Shown in pieces: positions 47,176 through 60,568 of a stretch of DNA of 64,000 nt; positions within the stretch are counted from its first letter, which is position 1; each line of letters begins with the position of its first letter. The DNA lies in NCBI RefSeq assembly GCF_047948215.1, contig NC_134462.1:116990437-117054436 (forward strand). The letters are read 5' to 3'. The notes under the pieces are model-generated. The model saw only the letters and a list, made by a program, of their open reading frames with translations. It did not search any database and was not told the origin of the DNA. Made by a program: the position numbers and the translations under genes. Source of the DNA: Lycorma delicatula. Lineage: Eukaryota; Arthropoda; Insecta; Hemiptera; Fulgoridae.

Positions 47176-48635
47176 ATCGTACTTATTGACACGAATTAGT
47201 ACTAATAACTTTTATAAGTTTGACGATAGAACATTCGAGTATGTTCTGAAACCTGTCATTGTAATATGTACTTCATTAAAGTAGAAAATTCGAAGCAAAA
47301 GTCGTGTAAAGTGTCATCAAAATATTGTGTATAATATAATATGTCGTAAATCAAAATTATTTCTTACATGAAATAACTTACGTGAAATTAATAAGTATCA
47401 TAACCAAACTATTATCAGTTTGGCGACCGGACATAAGACAACGTTATTCCAAAAAATAAAATAATCGTTACAAGACGCACGGTTAATTTGCCAAGAAAAT
47501 GAAATGAAGTGTTTTTTCGGTACTTCTTCAACGAGCCGAATATATAGTTTTACATAACCGTAATGAAGCCACCATATGTAGTTGATATTCAGCCCCATAA
47601 TGAATATCATTACTATCAGAAAGAGAGCAGATCTTACACCGGTGCTTTTTGTAATTTAGATAATTTACATGCATTACAACCGTTTAGAAAATTAAACCAA
47701 ATAAAAAGGCAAAATAACCAAATATAAAGGGAAAAATTAATGTAGCTCTTTCTACCGTCAGAAATATATATATTGTATAATACAAAAATTATATTATCTT
47801 AAACTTACTGTACCGATAAATCTATTATAGATTCTTTTTATTTGGGGAAATTGAATTATAAAATTGAATAATCCTGTTATATTTCTTAAAATTATCAGTC
47901 GGGAACATTCAGATAGTTTACTTCGTTAGCTGTAAATAGTTGACCCTAGAACATTACAGATTATTATTTGTTTAGAATGTTTTAATTTCACAACGATTTT
48001 AAACGCTTTGAAAATTGAGTTTATTTATTATACAGGTTAATTAAGTGCGATGTAAATTGTTTTCTATATTGATAAACAAATATTTCGTGTGAAAATATTA
48101 TTAAATCGCTGATATAAACAGAAGGGGACTAAAGTTTATACGTGGGAAGAATAAAAAAAAACAAGATCAGTATGCAAAACATAGGCCTCAAGTTGAAGGG
48201 TAAATACTAGCTCTTAGGCACGATTCACAGGCGTGTCAAGTAATATGAGGGCATCTCTTCGCTCATTCACTCTTACTGAGTTATTCTCTTGTAATATTAA
48301 TGCAAAATATGTTCGTAGCTTTCCCGAGAGAAAAATTATACACATCTGTTTATAGCATTCATTTTAGTATTTATAGAAATAGATTCTTATTTACTTATTG
48401 ATCTTTGCATTATTACATTTTTTCCTCTTTCTCTACTGAGCGCTTTACGAGATCCATGCTTCGTCAGAATGTATGAATATATAAATTTTTGGTTAAAATC
48501 ATAGCCAGAAGGAGTATTTTATGTCAGTAACCGGGACGGTAAACATGTTTTAATTTTTAACTGTATTTTTAATGAAAGTTTATATATTTATACATTCCAA
48601 TAAATATAAGATTTCTGTGAAAACACTAAACACAA
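47176..48635. other. No gene recognised
   Basis: AT-rich, CpG-retaining spacer without supported frames or repeats. Confidence 0.35.
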
Positions 48636-49316
48636 AAAACATTCTGATGTAGGCAACACGTGATTTCCTTGTCCGCTTGTCAAATTATATACACACATTT
48701 TTTAAAATGAAAAGTACATAAAATTTTATTTCGTTAATAACTTCTGATATTTTTTCATATTTTTTTTTATTGTTATTATTTATCGTAAAACTTTTTTTAC
48801 AATCGGAGATTAATAATTATTAAATCAGTATATTTAAATTAAAAAAAAAGTGAAAAAATAATGAAGTATGATTCGAACCGATGTGCTCTACCCTTATGAG
48901 ACCCAATAATTTCATTAATTTAAATTTCATTTGGCTATAACTCTGGAACCGGTGAAAATAAGTACCACTTATGATATATAGTTGAAAAGCTCTCAATGAA
49001 GGCTTATTATTGCAGTTAAGAAAAAGCCCAAAATCCAGATTTGTTTTTGGATTTTGGGCTTTTTTGGACACTTTTGGTTCAGTCGATTGTAATCAAAAGA
49101 GGAAGTGCATGAATAGATGTTTCAACAGTTCTAAATCCAAAATATCCTACGGCTAATCGTTTCTGAGTTATGCGAGATACATACGTACGTACGTATAGAC
49201 GTCACGCCGAAAATATTCAAAATAGGATGGTCAAAATGGATATTTCCTTTGAAATCTGAAAACCGAAATTTTTCGCGATCACAATACTTCCTTTACTTCG
49301 TACAAGGATGTAAAAA
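48636..49316 (-). repeat. Interspersed repeat family A, copy 3 (most complete)
   Basis: The longest copy, inverted relative to copy 1. It retains the central palindrome (49021-49064) that is eroded in the other two. The frame at 48820-49071 arises from this non-coding repeat. Confidence 0.88.
49021..49064. repeat. 17-bp perfect hairpin inside repeat family A
   Basis: AAAAAGCCCAAAATCCA (49021-49037) pairs perfectly with TGGATTTTGGGCTTTTT (49048-49064) around a 10-base loop. Copy 1 keeps only one arm (about 39707-39725) and copy 2 a partial arm. Confidence 0.92.
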
Positions 49317-50394
49317 TAATAAAAAGCAGTAAAAAATGAGATTTATACACTTTTAAAAAAATATTTATATTTAATAATAATTATATTATGCTGCTAGAAT
49401 GAAATTTGCTGGACCATTTATTAACAATGTATTCAATGTATTTATTGTTTGCTGTGTTTGTAAAGCTTTATATATGAAAATTATATTCATAAATTAAGTT
49501 AAATTAAATTTTAAATTAAGTTAGGTTATAGGCAAATAGCTTAAGTGCTACTGTCAGTTGCCATGTAACACACTCTAAAATGGAGTAATTAATAATTAAT
49601 TTTTTCAACCGGTAATTGAATATCCAGTAAACCGTTTGCACAGAATGTGCTATTGTGTATTCACATGCAGTGTCTGCTCTAACGAAGTTCATTTCCAGAA
49701 GAAGTTACTTTAACTCTTGTCCGCAATAGGGATTATACACATTACTCCGGGAGAGAAAACGTTTACCGGTATCGCTTTTAACTCGGATGATTTACATGTT
49801 GCACAATCATAAGAAAGATCGATTCAAAAGAATACACCGGCAAAATAATTTACTTTACCTTTTTTTGTAGGATACAATATATTGTATACGATCTCCATTC
49901 GCTAGGGGAAAAATATTTCTTTAATTTACCTCTTAAAAATAATATATGTATAGACTTTTATTCTAATTAGTATTTAGTAATACATTATATAGATCACGTC
50001 GGGAATGAGTAGATATATACACCGCGGATAAAAAGAGGAACTGTCCCGCTATTCGCCTGGATGAATCAAGGGAAACCGTGTTAAAACACGGAGCGGCACT
50101 ACACAATTATTTATAAAATAAAAAAATAGACGGATTTTTCGTATTAAAATTTATACTTTTTCCGTATTAATTATTTAAAAAAACTAATGTTAAGGAAAAA
50201 CCAACAAGGTACAAATTATTCAAAATTAATTATTTTAGTAAACGCTGAACCGGATGTAGGAAATTCGGAATTAAAAGAAAATTTTTGCTCGGTACTGCGC
50301 AAGAAGGCCGACTTTTCGTTATTTATTTTGTTCCCTTTTGAAAAAGTACGACTCATTTCAAACAAAATTTAAAAAAAAACCTTTGAACTCTACA
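49317..50394. other. No gene recognised
   Basis: The frame at 50187-50372 (61 codons, 'MLRKNQQGTNYSKLIILVNA...') matches no family known to me. The rest is AT-rich. Confidence 0.35.
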
Positions 50395-50975
50395 CACAAA
50401 CATCAAGTTTCAACAAGCTCCCCACTGTGATCCACTGCATAAAGGTGTTTGAAAAATACACCACTACACAGTCAACATAATCATTAGACAAAAGAACACC
50501 TATCCGGTCATTATGTTCCTCAAAGTAGGTTCCTGAAATACACCGAACAATATTGCTATTAATAGAGGAATTTCAACGTTCCCACTTGCAACGTGTAACG
50601 AACCACGCTTCTAACTTTTCCTGTTGAAATTTTTTCGACATTAAATTGCGCGTAACTCAATAACGACTTCACCAATATTCATCAAATTTTCATATGCACA
50701 ACTTCAGATACACTACTACAGTATATATATACATTTTGATGAAATTGATCCAGTATTTTTGTAAATTTTTGAGCCACAAAACTTTATACTAGGCCTATAA
50801 AAAAAATATATATATATATTTATAAAACTATACTATATTGTATTATAATCGAAATTTAAGTAATGGTATTTCCGTAGTCCTCATATCTCAAAAAATAAAG
50901 AAAATATTTATTTCACCCCCTGTCCCCCCTGATAATCATGTGACCGAATGTAATTCGGTTGCAAGTTATTTAGTA
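50395..50975 (-). repeat. Interspersed repeat family B, copy 2
   Basis: This is the inverted homologue of 30655-31215, with the same ordered landmarks. It carries (TA)n runs near 50720 and 50810. No coding capacity. Confidence 0.75.
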
Positions 50976-53160
50976 TTATTATTAAAAAATTCATCAACAG
51001 AATAATATCTTTTTCTGTAAAACAAAACCTTTTTATTGTATTTTAAATAAATCTATGAAAAGATTTTTAAAGTTTTTTGGTAATTTCTCAAAAATGACAA
51101 TGGAAGTATAAAAGTTTAAAAACAGTTCGGTTAACCCATTTGGTGGATATTGTTTTTTTTTTGTTTTTTTTTAACAATAACTATTATTTTTAGCAAAATT
51201 CCACCCACTACACAGTATTTATTCAATTTGTTAAATCCATTTAAAAAAAAAGTTGTGTGATTTCAGTCGAGTATTTTTCTTCTCACCGGAAAAACCATCA
51301 AAAGATTGTTTCTTTTTTCCTTATTGTTCCTTTTTTGCTTGTTGTACTTTGTTTCTGTTTTCCATTTTTTTTTTTAAGATAGGTTAATTAAAACTTTAAA
51401 ATTGCAAAAGTTAGATGATTGCCATCTTAGACATATAATGAATCATTCATTCTGTTATCAAAATCTACTGGTTGATAAATAGTACCTTTGTTTTTATCAA
51501 TTTAATTATATAAATTTATTTTAATATTTTTCTGGATCGGTTATCAATGTTCAAATTTTACTTGTCCATTAGCTACATTTTAATTTCTGTTTTTTATTTA
51601 GTTTTTTTTCCATGCGTGAGGAAATTAAATTTGTTACTATTGGTTTCTAACATTTTCACGCTTTCTAGATAAGAAAATACGTGTTTATTTTATTTAATTA
51701 GATATTTTTTGTTATATTTATATGCTTCTTAAAGTTACTAAAAGCGGGTTTTAATTTTTGTATTTGTCACTGATGAAGTAATTTTTTTTTTTTTACTATT
51801 TCTACAAAATATATAATAGAATATTTCATTAAAAGCTGGTTTTATTTTAAAACATTAATCTCGAACAAATTTCTGTTATTATTAATTAAATATTTATGTA
51901 TTTACAAGTAGTGTATTAAAGCAGGTTACCTGTTAAATTACATACGAAAGTTTTAAGATGTGTACAATTAGTGTACAATTACGTCCTATTTGGTACCGTG
52001 TAATGTAATTATCAACTACGTTCTGATTAGTTAAGTATTATTAAACAAAATATTTTATTTTAAATTTTAGAAAAAATACATTAAGTGAAACTTGTGTTTT
52101 ATTATATTATATTTTAGTCGAAAGATCTGATAATAAAATATTACTAACCGTTTACCTTTTAACAGATAAAAACTGTTTTAGAAAACGAGTTGTTGAAATA
52201 CGTTCGGTTGAAGTGAATATTTATATCCGATAGTTTTATGCTTTTATTATACTTACTGGTTTTTAAGCGACCGATTAGGTTTTGATATGTATTCAATATA
52301 TTACAAGGTCTTATATTAAATTTTGATAAAATCTTCAAAATATATATATATATATTTATTTCACTTTTGCAATCCAGTTCCTTGTCTGATTTTTTATTTT
52401 ATTTTAGGGTTTTACATACATGTAATAAAATCCAGTTAAAGAATTCTGATCGATAGCAAAATATAAAGAATGTTGAAAATTTAGTTATCCTGTTTGTCGT
52501 TTATAAAATGAGTTGAATACTCGTTATAAAAATTTTTAAATGCATTTTTCTTTTAAGGAATTTAATAAATTAAAAATTTCTAATATCATAATCTTTGTTT
52601 GTACATTCATTTTAAATATATGATATCATAAATATATTTTTTACGGCACAACTTTTCTGTCTGAAAAGCAAATCAAAATAATCGACTTTAATTGGGGAAC
52701 GTGTTAAAACTCGTATTTGTAAAAAAAAAAATCACTTTTGGAACCCTAAATATAAACCCTAAATTTTCATTAATACGCATATTTTTCAACTAAATTTTCT
52801 TGTTTTTCCTGTTAATATTAAAGATCAACTGACTTCAATGAAGTATTTTTTCTCTTTGAATAGTTATACTTTCCATTTTAGTATCAGTAGTTTACAGTTA
52901 AATAAATAAAGATCTTTTCTTGTTATAAATAAAAATCATAGAAAGATTGTACCGGTTAGAAAACTGACTAAAAAAAAATATATCTGTTCATAAAAAACCT
53001 CTTTAGTATACTACTGTATAGAAACCATATCATTTATTATAATATATAAATATATATAGGGCTCCGAGGAGCTGTTGTCCAAACTTAAGGACTAATTCAG
53101 TAATGTATAAAATAAACAAAAAAGGTTCATGTGGAAAAATGCACTATTTCTCTTTCTTAA
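50976..53160. other. No gene recognised
   Basis: T-rich AT-dominated spacer with several T-runs. No supported element. Confidence 0.35.
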
Positions 53161-53164
53161 TAAA

Positions 53165-53695
<531 letters not shown>

Positions 53696-54104
53696 AATAT
53701 ATTATTCTATAGAAACCAATTAAATATTACATAATATATATGTATCATGGATTACAATATTAAAATCTTGATGTAAAGTAAAATGAAATATCAATGACTA
53801 ATACTTTTGAAATAGCAAGTGTGAAAATTGTGAAGTAGTGATAATAATATTAAAAAAATATATATTTATTTTTTATATTTTGCAAATATTATTTGAAGGT
53901 GTAAAAATAAATATGTAAAAATTTGATATTACAATAATAATTGGCCAACCAATCGTTGAAGTGCACTCGGTTTGTAGATTAAATTGGTGTCTAATCTCTT
54001 GGATTCGATTCTTGGCAACGGTCTGAAATTATTACACCGTCATTCCACACCATTTAAAGGAATATAAAAAGTAATTTGTATAAAAACTGATATCAATATT
54101 ACCG

Positions 54105-54200
54105 ATCTCCGTGGCAGAGTGGTGGCGTCTCGCCTTTCCCGGGAGGTTCCCGGGTTCGAATCCCGGTCAAGCATGGCACTTTTCATACACTACAAAATTT
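54105..54200 (+). repeat. tRNA-derived SINE with well-preserved A and B boxes
   Basis: Box A TGGCAGAGTGG lies at about 54112 and a perfect box B GGTTCGAATCC at 54153-54163. 'cggtcaagcatggcacttttcatacac', the family junction, follows. An internal RNA polymerase III promoter could still work. A tRNA gene is rejected because the bases after box B do not form an acceptor stem with the 5' side. Confidence 0.78.
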
Positions 54201-54545
54201 CCACTTTATATTCCGAGCACAAACTTCCAGCTTAAATGGTGAATTAATTATCAAAAAACTTCAAAAAGTCATATTTTGAAAACTGAAAAAATTGTTTTTA
54301 AAAATAAATTTTAATTCTTTAATTTTCTTAAAAACTTTTATTCTCTTTGGTTTTATTTCTATGTAAAATAGGATAAACCTAAAAACTGCTATTCATATAG
54401 AAAAAATTGTTTAGAAAAAACTTAGAAGCGAAATACCTCCATTGTGATAAAAGTAAGAAAGGAGTACAGAAAATTTACCTAAAGAAAAGACTATTATAGA
54501 GCATTCTCTGGAATGAACAATTTGTCTTAAACTCTTTTCTTTTTA

Positions 54546-54716
54546 CCTTCTCCCTCGGGCGGGATCCTGCAGTTAAGTATTACACAGCCCGGGGAAGTGT
54601 CCTTTACTCTAACGGGCCTCCACGTCCTGGTCCGACGGTCGGATCTTACTTTGCGCCCGCCTAAATCTCCTTAGTGGGATCCACCAGGCCCGGCTAAGCT
54701 GTCCCTGGGTCCCGTG
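54546..54716 (-). repeat. GC-rich island, probable SINE-related 3' module
   Basis: 171 bases of GC-rich sequence stand out sharply in AT-rich DNA (several CCCGGG/GGGCCC-like words). The segment 'gcagttaagtattacacag' parallels 'gcagttaagcattacagta' in the SINE at 62891-63002, which suggests a shared 3' module in minus orientation. No frame, tRNA or rRNA match was recognised. Confidence 0.45.
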
Positions 54717-55529
54717 AGAAAATTGTTTGAATTTATGTATCGTAACGCTATAAAAACCAGTATTAACCGATTACGACTACAAAGATATGAAAATCGAGTC
54801 ATCTTTTTCCGAGTTTTTAATGGAATTTCATTATTTCTGAAGGAATTTCATTAATGACTGAGGCTTGGTAATTGAAAAAAGATGAGTAATTAAGATGGTA
54901 TAAGTATATATTGAAAAACAGCTGGAAACGATGTTAGTGTCCTTCATGAAAATTAACCTTGAATATCGAAAACTTATTATTCGAGTAGTTTACAAAGCAT
55001 AGACAAATAGATGCGCAGTAGTTCTACCGGGACGTCTAAAGTACTGTTGGTATTATTATATTATTAATGGTATAATGATACGTTGTAGATAGTAGAAATC
55101 CAGCCGCCGGTCCAACAATCTGTTACCGCCCTGAACTTTAACGGAGCTTTCTAAACTTTGAAGAGTATTTTAAATATAAATAAACTCCTTTTTTTTTAGA
55201 AGATCTATTCTTACCTGTAGCATCTGATAAATATAGATGACGGTTTATAACCGTAAAATATTTTATTTGGAAAAAGCAGTAAAAAGACACATTCAACTTC
55301 ATATTTGAAAAGTTAGAAGTATTTCGAAATATTGACAAAATTCAAATCTAAAGGAGTAGGGTTGTTATTGGCATACTACATTAACATTCTAAGCAGGGTA
55401 CCTATCTAAATTTCATAATTTTAGGTTAAACTGAATCCTTAGATGTAAAACCAAATAGGGAGCGGTACTTTTGCAAATGTTTACATGCAGGGCTTTGTAA
55501 TAAAAGTTTTATATATAACAGGCGATTCA
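54717..55529. other. No gene recognised
   Basis: AT-rich spacer with CpGs; the minus-strand frame at 55138-55338 has no recognisable features. Confidence 0.35.
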
Positions 55530-56290
55530 GAAAGGACCTCACAAATTTAAGAGCATATAAAAATTTATTTAGATAACTTACAGATTCGGTTAAGGTCTCG
55601 TTTCAGAAAAATTCATCGAGTTTGTCACACAATATTTACTTCTGTTCATGCAGATTCCATTTGTAATGTGACATACATTCCGCCTGGAGTCGATTTCATT
55701 TCAGACTGTAGCCAGCAAGTCGGGCGTTACCTCTGCAGCTGCGACGTTAATTTGTAGTCTTAGCTCAATAAGCTCTGCAGGCAAAGGCGGTACATAAATC
55801 CGATCTTTAATGAAACCCCACAAGAAAAATCTAGCAGGGTCAAATTTGGGGAGCGAGTTGGCCATGCGACTGGATCTTCACGACCGATCCACAGACCTGG
55901 GAATTGAATATCAAGAAAATCTCGGACTTCAAGCCGGTAGTGAAGTGGCGCTGATAGTAATAGCGTTCATCTCAATCATCATCATTGTCTAACTGAAAAA
56001 ATTAGAAAATCTTGAAGCACGTGCAGATAAACGATACCATTTACGGTTGCCTTCTGTAAAAAGAACGGGCCGTACAGTCTTTGTTTTCTTAGGGGACAAA
56101 ATCATCGACCTTAAAGCTCTCACGAATGTGCTACAAAGTTTCATGAGGGTTTTTGCTACCCCATATTCGGGTCACATGGGGTATTTCGCATTTATAACGA
56201 CCCATAATACGCACCAAACAGTCGTTTGTGAATGCCAGTCTCATGTGACGCACGTCGAGTTGATTTCTTCGGACTACGCGTAAAGCTTTC
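55530..56290 (-). pseudogene. Tc1/mariner-type transposase remnant, C-terminal two thirds
   Basis: On the minus strand, frames shift between matching blocks. 'ARRNQLDVRHMRLAF' is near the start (about 56285). 'ATVNGIVYL' follows (about 56050-56025), then 'LEVRDFLDIQFPGLWIGRE' (about 55935-55880), where the family has 'GEVREFLNxxFPGRWIGR'. 'ARFFLWGFIKDRVYVPPLPA' (about 55838-55780) matches 'LDFFLWGFIKDxVYVPPLPA' with the third catalytic Asp changed, followed by 'EVTPDLLATVxNEID' (about 55725-55690). The N-terminal HTH and first Asp block are not seen. It is the same broad kind of transposase as 9482-10803 but a different lineage. The short + frames here are shadows. Confidence 0.82.
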
Positions 56291-58841
56291 TCTGAGTTGT
56301 TCCATTAATAAAAACAAAATTCCAGTAGGGGTTTATTTTTTTAGTTATAGCAGCAGTCGTTTCCCCTTCCTATATATTGTAATAGATGAATCGAAAAATT
56401 GGGAAATATAGTAATAATATTAAACGCAGATAATGTACGTTGCTGGTTTCATTTATATATATTTTTTTTAATTTTAATTTTCTTGTAATGTACTTGCGTG
56501 TGAGATCACTGCTCCTCTTTTTCTTTGTCTATGTGTTTGTGTTGTGTATAAGTTTATAAATACATTATATATATATATATATATATACTGTACTGGCTTC
56601 TTTTATATATATAAAACCAGTTTTGTTTGTGAATGATCGTATCGAAAATTTCCTTATTCTATATAAAAATTACGATGCTTAGCCTTCTGTTGTGTTAGGG
56701 AATCCATTTTTCTTAAAACAAGGCCTATATTTCCTAAATAGCGTCGAATGGTTTTTTTTATTTATTTTTTAAGGTAGAAAAGAATGCTTCGTCCAATTAG
56801 AGAGACTAAGGTTGGTTTATGGTATTGTCAAACTTCTGAGTCCGAATGATTAAATCGGTAACTGTTGATTAACTACTGTTAGCGTAAGCGTTCCGTGTTT
56901 TTCTCTTGCATCTTTGCCTTAACCTCTTACAGTTTCTTAAGTTTCATTTTATTTTATTTTAAATTCAAAAAGAATGTTTGTTATACAATAAAAGATATTC
57001 CTGTAACATATTATTATGTCGGTGGCCTTTTTTACAACGTGACAAAGATAAGTTAAATAAAATTCATTATTATCGAAAAAGATTTTTAAATTTATTCTAT
57101 TATTTATGTACATTTTTTCTGTTGATTTTTTACATTTTGTTTAAATATTTATTACATCAATCCAGTTTCTTCTATTTTCTTTTTGATAAATAATTAACTA
57201 CTAATCCGTAATCGATAGAAATATATTCTTAAATGTGTCCGTTATAATATCGTAGTGATTGTTACAACATAACAATCGATATTAGTTATGTAGCTTATAA
57301 ATTTTAATTGTTATGATAAAATTAAAACGTAGCAAATATTTATTTGCTGTACTTCTGTACTTACCTAGGCCTGATTCCACGGTACAATCTGTATTTTTAA
57401 ATTGAAAAGTAGGACTACTGAATTTACCAGTGCGGGTAGGACAGTAAAATTTATCTTTAACCACGCCCCTCTTCAGACTTTCACTTAAATCGTTTAAAAT
57501 GTGCTATAGAATTCGATAAACCTATTTGGATGGCTTTGACGGATCATTGTTTGGCCCCGGTCTTTCCTGAAATTTTCAAACATAAAAATCCGAATAATTA
57601 AAATAACTATCAGCCTTTCTAATACAACAATGGAACTTGAACTGTACATACCGTGCAACGTCCTGTTACAAACCTTTTGTTCATCCTTCAGACCTGAACA
57701 AGCCTAAGATAGAATGTCACAATCTTTATGTATAAAACGTAAATGTATATTTCTTAAATTAAGAAATTGAATTTCTGTTGCGTTGAGATTACGCGGTTGT
57801 TATTTAACTTTTTTGAATTACAGTATTTAAAAAAAATGGAAACGATCGTAATTACCAAGTTTATGTTGCGTCGATACTTCGCTAAAAGCTAGTCAATTTA
57901 TCACAGATGAGATAGAAAACCAAACACATCCTGGAATTTTGCGCGTTACAAACGAGCTCGTTAATAGCGGGTTCTCGTTATAGGGAATGATCTGAGGCCA
58001 TGTGCGCAATTAAAACTCTCCCTTTTACTGTTTGATTTCAGCCCTAAATCAACATTGTACACTTTATCCAGAGATAGTGTATGTATAAATAAAATAGTGT
58101 AAGTGTGTAGATTTTGTGTTCCAAATCGGGTTGATCAGTATTACTTTAAGTTATTAATTTTCTTATGTTATTCCTCAAAATAACGAAACATCAACTATTC
58201 GGGTCTTTATCCAGTTAGAATCATAAACTTAGGATGAATTAAAAATCTAAATTCCCCACAAAAATAAAGAAATTTATATAAGGATTATATAATTGTATGA
58301 AAAAAGATCTATAGAATCCAGTAACATGCAATTGTACAAGTAGTGTAGTTTATACAATTAGGAAGCTTAGACGAATTATTATGATATTACAGAAGTTTGG
58401 AGATATTTAATTTCAAATCAAAATAAATCCAGGGAAATTTTATTAATTCAAATTAGCTAGCTGCATTGTTATTCGGGTAATTAGATTTTGCATTTTATAA
58501 CCGTGTTATTTTATAGCGTAGTTGATTATGTGTATTAAAACAACAATTTCTTTACTTGGACATCAAATAGAAAGTTGATACAATTTAAGATAAATTGTCT
58601 CTATCCATTACTCAAAAAGATCTTGTGATAAAACTTCAAAACATACTAAACTTCTTAGAATAATAGATTCGAAGACAAGTTCAGGAAAATCTTACAAATT
58701 ACTGTAAATCTCTGAGGATTTTACCTTGATTTTTAATAGGATTATAAAAAGCGAAAAATGTTTGTTAAAATTCATAATTATGAAGTAAGGTGTCGTCATA
58801 TAATTGTTATTGAGCTAAATCTGTTGATTATCTTTTTTCTG
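56291..58841. other. No gene recognised
   Basis: AT-rich spacer including (TA)n at 56560-56586. The frame at 56978-57193 is hydrophobic by composition. No conserved domain, RNA gene or repeat copy identified. Confidence 0.35.
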
Positions 58842-59141
58842 TTTAGCCTCTGGAAACCACCATAAGGTATTAAATTGCAAAAAATTATAGGATGAATGAG
58901 GATGATATATATGAATGTAAATGAAGTGTAGCCTTGTACAGTCTCAGTTTAACCATTCTTAAGATGTGTGATTAATTTCTGAAACCCAACCGCTGAAGAA
59001 CATCGGTATCCACGATTTGGAATTCAAAACCGTATAAAAGTAACTGCCTTTACGAAGATTTGGACCTTAGAACTCTCGACTTTGAAATCAGCTTATCTGC
59101 GATGACGAGCTTACCGCTAGACCAATGTAGCGGTAAATCTT
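58842..59141 (-). repeat. tRNA-derived SINE, longest copy of the GGAGGCTAAACAG family
   Basis: The minus strand reads 'cattggtctagcggtaagctcgtcatcgcagataagctgatttcaaagtcgagagtt' (tRNA-like head), the body 'atcgtggataccgatgttct' and 'gagactgtacaaggctacacttcatttacattcat', and the tail 'ggtggtttccagaggctaaacagaaaaaa'. Near-identical 12-mers TAAATCTGTTGA (58816) and TAAATCTCTTGA (59142) flank it, a possible target duplication. It carries an extra ~30 bases near the tail relative to 34092-34346. Confidence 0.85.
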
Positions 59142-59446
59142 TAAATCTCTTGACTGCTAAATTAATTCCTTTTTATTAGGTTATTGATCGTTAAAAAAAT
59201 AATTAGACGCAACGAAATATCTAAATAAAAATGTATTAAAGCCGTAATATTTATAGTAAAAAAACTTTTGATAAGCTCATTTCACCGGGGTAGCTCAAAT
59301 ACGAACGAAATCTTTCACTAGCCGTAACTCGCAGACTAAGCATTTTAGGACATATGTTTACGTGAACTTTTTCAATTACTTTCACGGGTAGAATAGGTTA
59401 TGAAAGTTCTGGGGTAACTTCGTCATACACTCTTTATATATGTACA

Positions 59447-59960
59447 CTAGCTGTTGCCCAAGGCTTCGCTCTCGTGAATTTCGGATTTCTACCTAGAATA
59501 AGGTTTGAAAAGACGTAGTAGATGTTTTGCTAAAATTCTAACATAATTTAAACGTTGACATTTTAGTAGGCGTATTGAATCGAGTAATAAGTAACATCTA
59601 ATTTCAGTGAGAAACAATGAAGAAAGTTTACCGGAGTCGTCTCTTACTACACAATGATTATTCTCTTGAGAATTTGAATTTTCATGCAAAACGTCCGTCC
59701 CTTGTACTCCAAAATGTAATTTAAAAAAAAATGGTTAAACACGTACCTTTTTGTTTTTAAAATTTAAACACAAATTTTCAAGACTGTAACACTTTCAGTT
59801 GCCGAGATATAGGATGTTCATAAAGAGATTGGTGCCCAACCTTCTTTTCACCCCCTTATAGACGGAGTTTTCCAAGATCTTTCCTTTCCAAAATTCACCT
59901 ATCGAATTTATGTGGTTTGAGATAGGGTAGATGAATACCACAATTAGGAAACTGTTTTAT
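59447..59960 (-). mobile_element. Helitron 3' end and adjoining fragment
   Basis: Read on the minus strand the element ends '...gagcgaagccttgggcaacagCTAG' at 59447 followed by T. This is the Helitron 3' end common in insects (GC-rich subterminal sequence, CTRR then T). The sequence inside (to about 59960) contains 'aaaactccgtctataagggggtgaaaag', typical of such elements. No Rep coding is seen and the 5' end is not defined. Confidence 0.6.
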
Positions 59961-60032
59961 ACGCGTATTTCTCTCTCAATTGTTTAGCATTAAATGATAC
60001 GATTTATTGCTTACTGTAAATTGTTTTATACA

Positions 60033-60568
60033 TCCAAAAGTTTGAGGAATTTGAATTTCGCGCGGGAACCATTGCTGGTACGACCTGCTGCCGCTGGATG
60101 TGGCTAACTACTCTTTGTTCCAACAGCTGTGACGGTGAGAGGCTGCATTTTTTACTTTCCTGCGGTTGTGTAATGTTGTGTTTTACTGCTTTGGCGAAGT
60201 TCTAAATGGCAGATTTTAAAGAGCAAAGAACATGCATCAAATTTTGCTTCGTGCTTAAAAAAAACCGGTACAGAAACCCATCGCATGCTTGTGGAAGCAT
60301 TTGGTGACAATGCTATGAGTAAAAGTAAAATTTTTTTGTGGTACAAACGATTAAAAGATGGACGAAAGACAGTCGATGACGATGAGCGTTCAGCAAGACC
60401 ATCAACAAGTGCAACACCGGAAAACATCATAAAGGACGAGGGACTATTGTTGCAGATCGTAGACAAACAATCCATGATGTTTGTGGAATCGTACAAATGT
60501 CATATGGGTCCGTGTAACGCATCTTGTAGGACAATTTCAACATGAGACGCATTGCTGCAAAATTCGTA
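60033..60568 (+). pseudogene. 5' half of a mariner, same family as 28065-29378
   Basis: It is closely similar to 28080-28615, including 'aaaagttt(g)aggaatttgaatttcgcg', the 5' untranslated part, the ATG context at about 60205 and the HTH region with 'MSKSKIFLWYKRLKDGRKTV' and 'DDERSARPSTSATPENI'. It stops abruptly after 'cgcattgctgcaaaattcgtaa' at about 60568, so the catalytic domain and the 3' TIR are absent. The outermost TIR bases (GCTACCC) are also lost. It keeps an Arg codon (CGA, about 60348) where the 28 kb copy has TGA. Confidence 0.9.

Noticed and set aside
54105..54180. Possible tRNA gene with perfect B box
   Set aside because: No acceptor stem pairs with the 5' side and the same head plus body recurs elsewhere, so it is a SINE.
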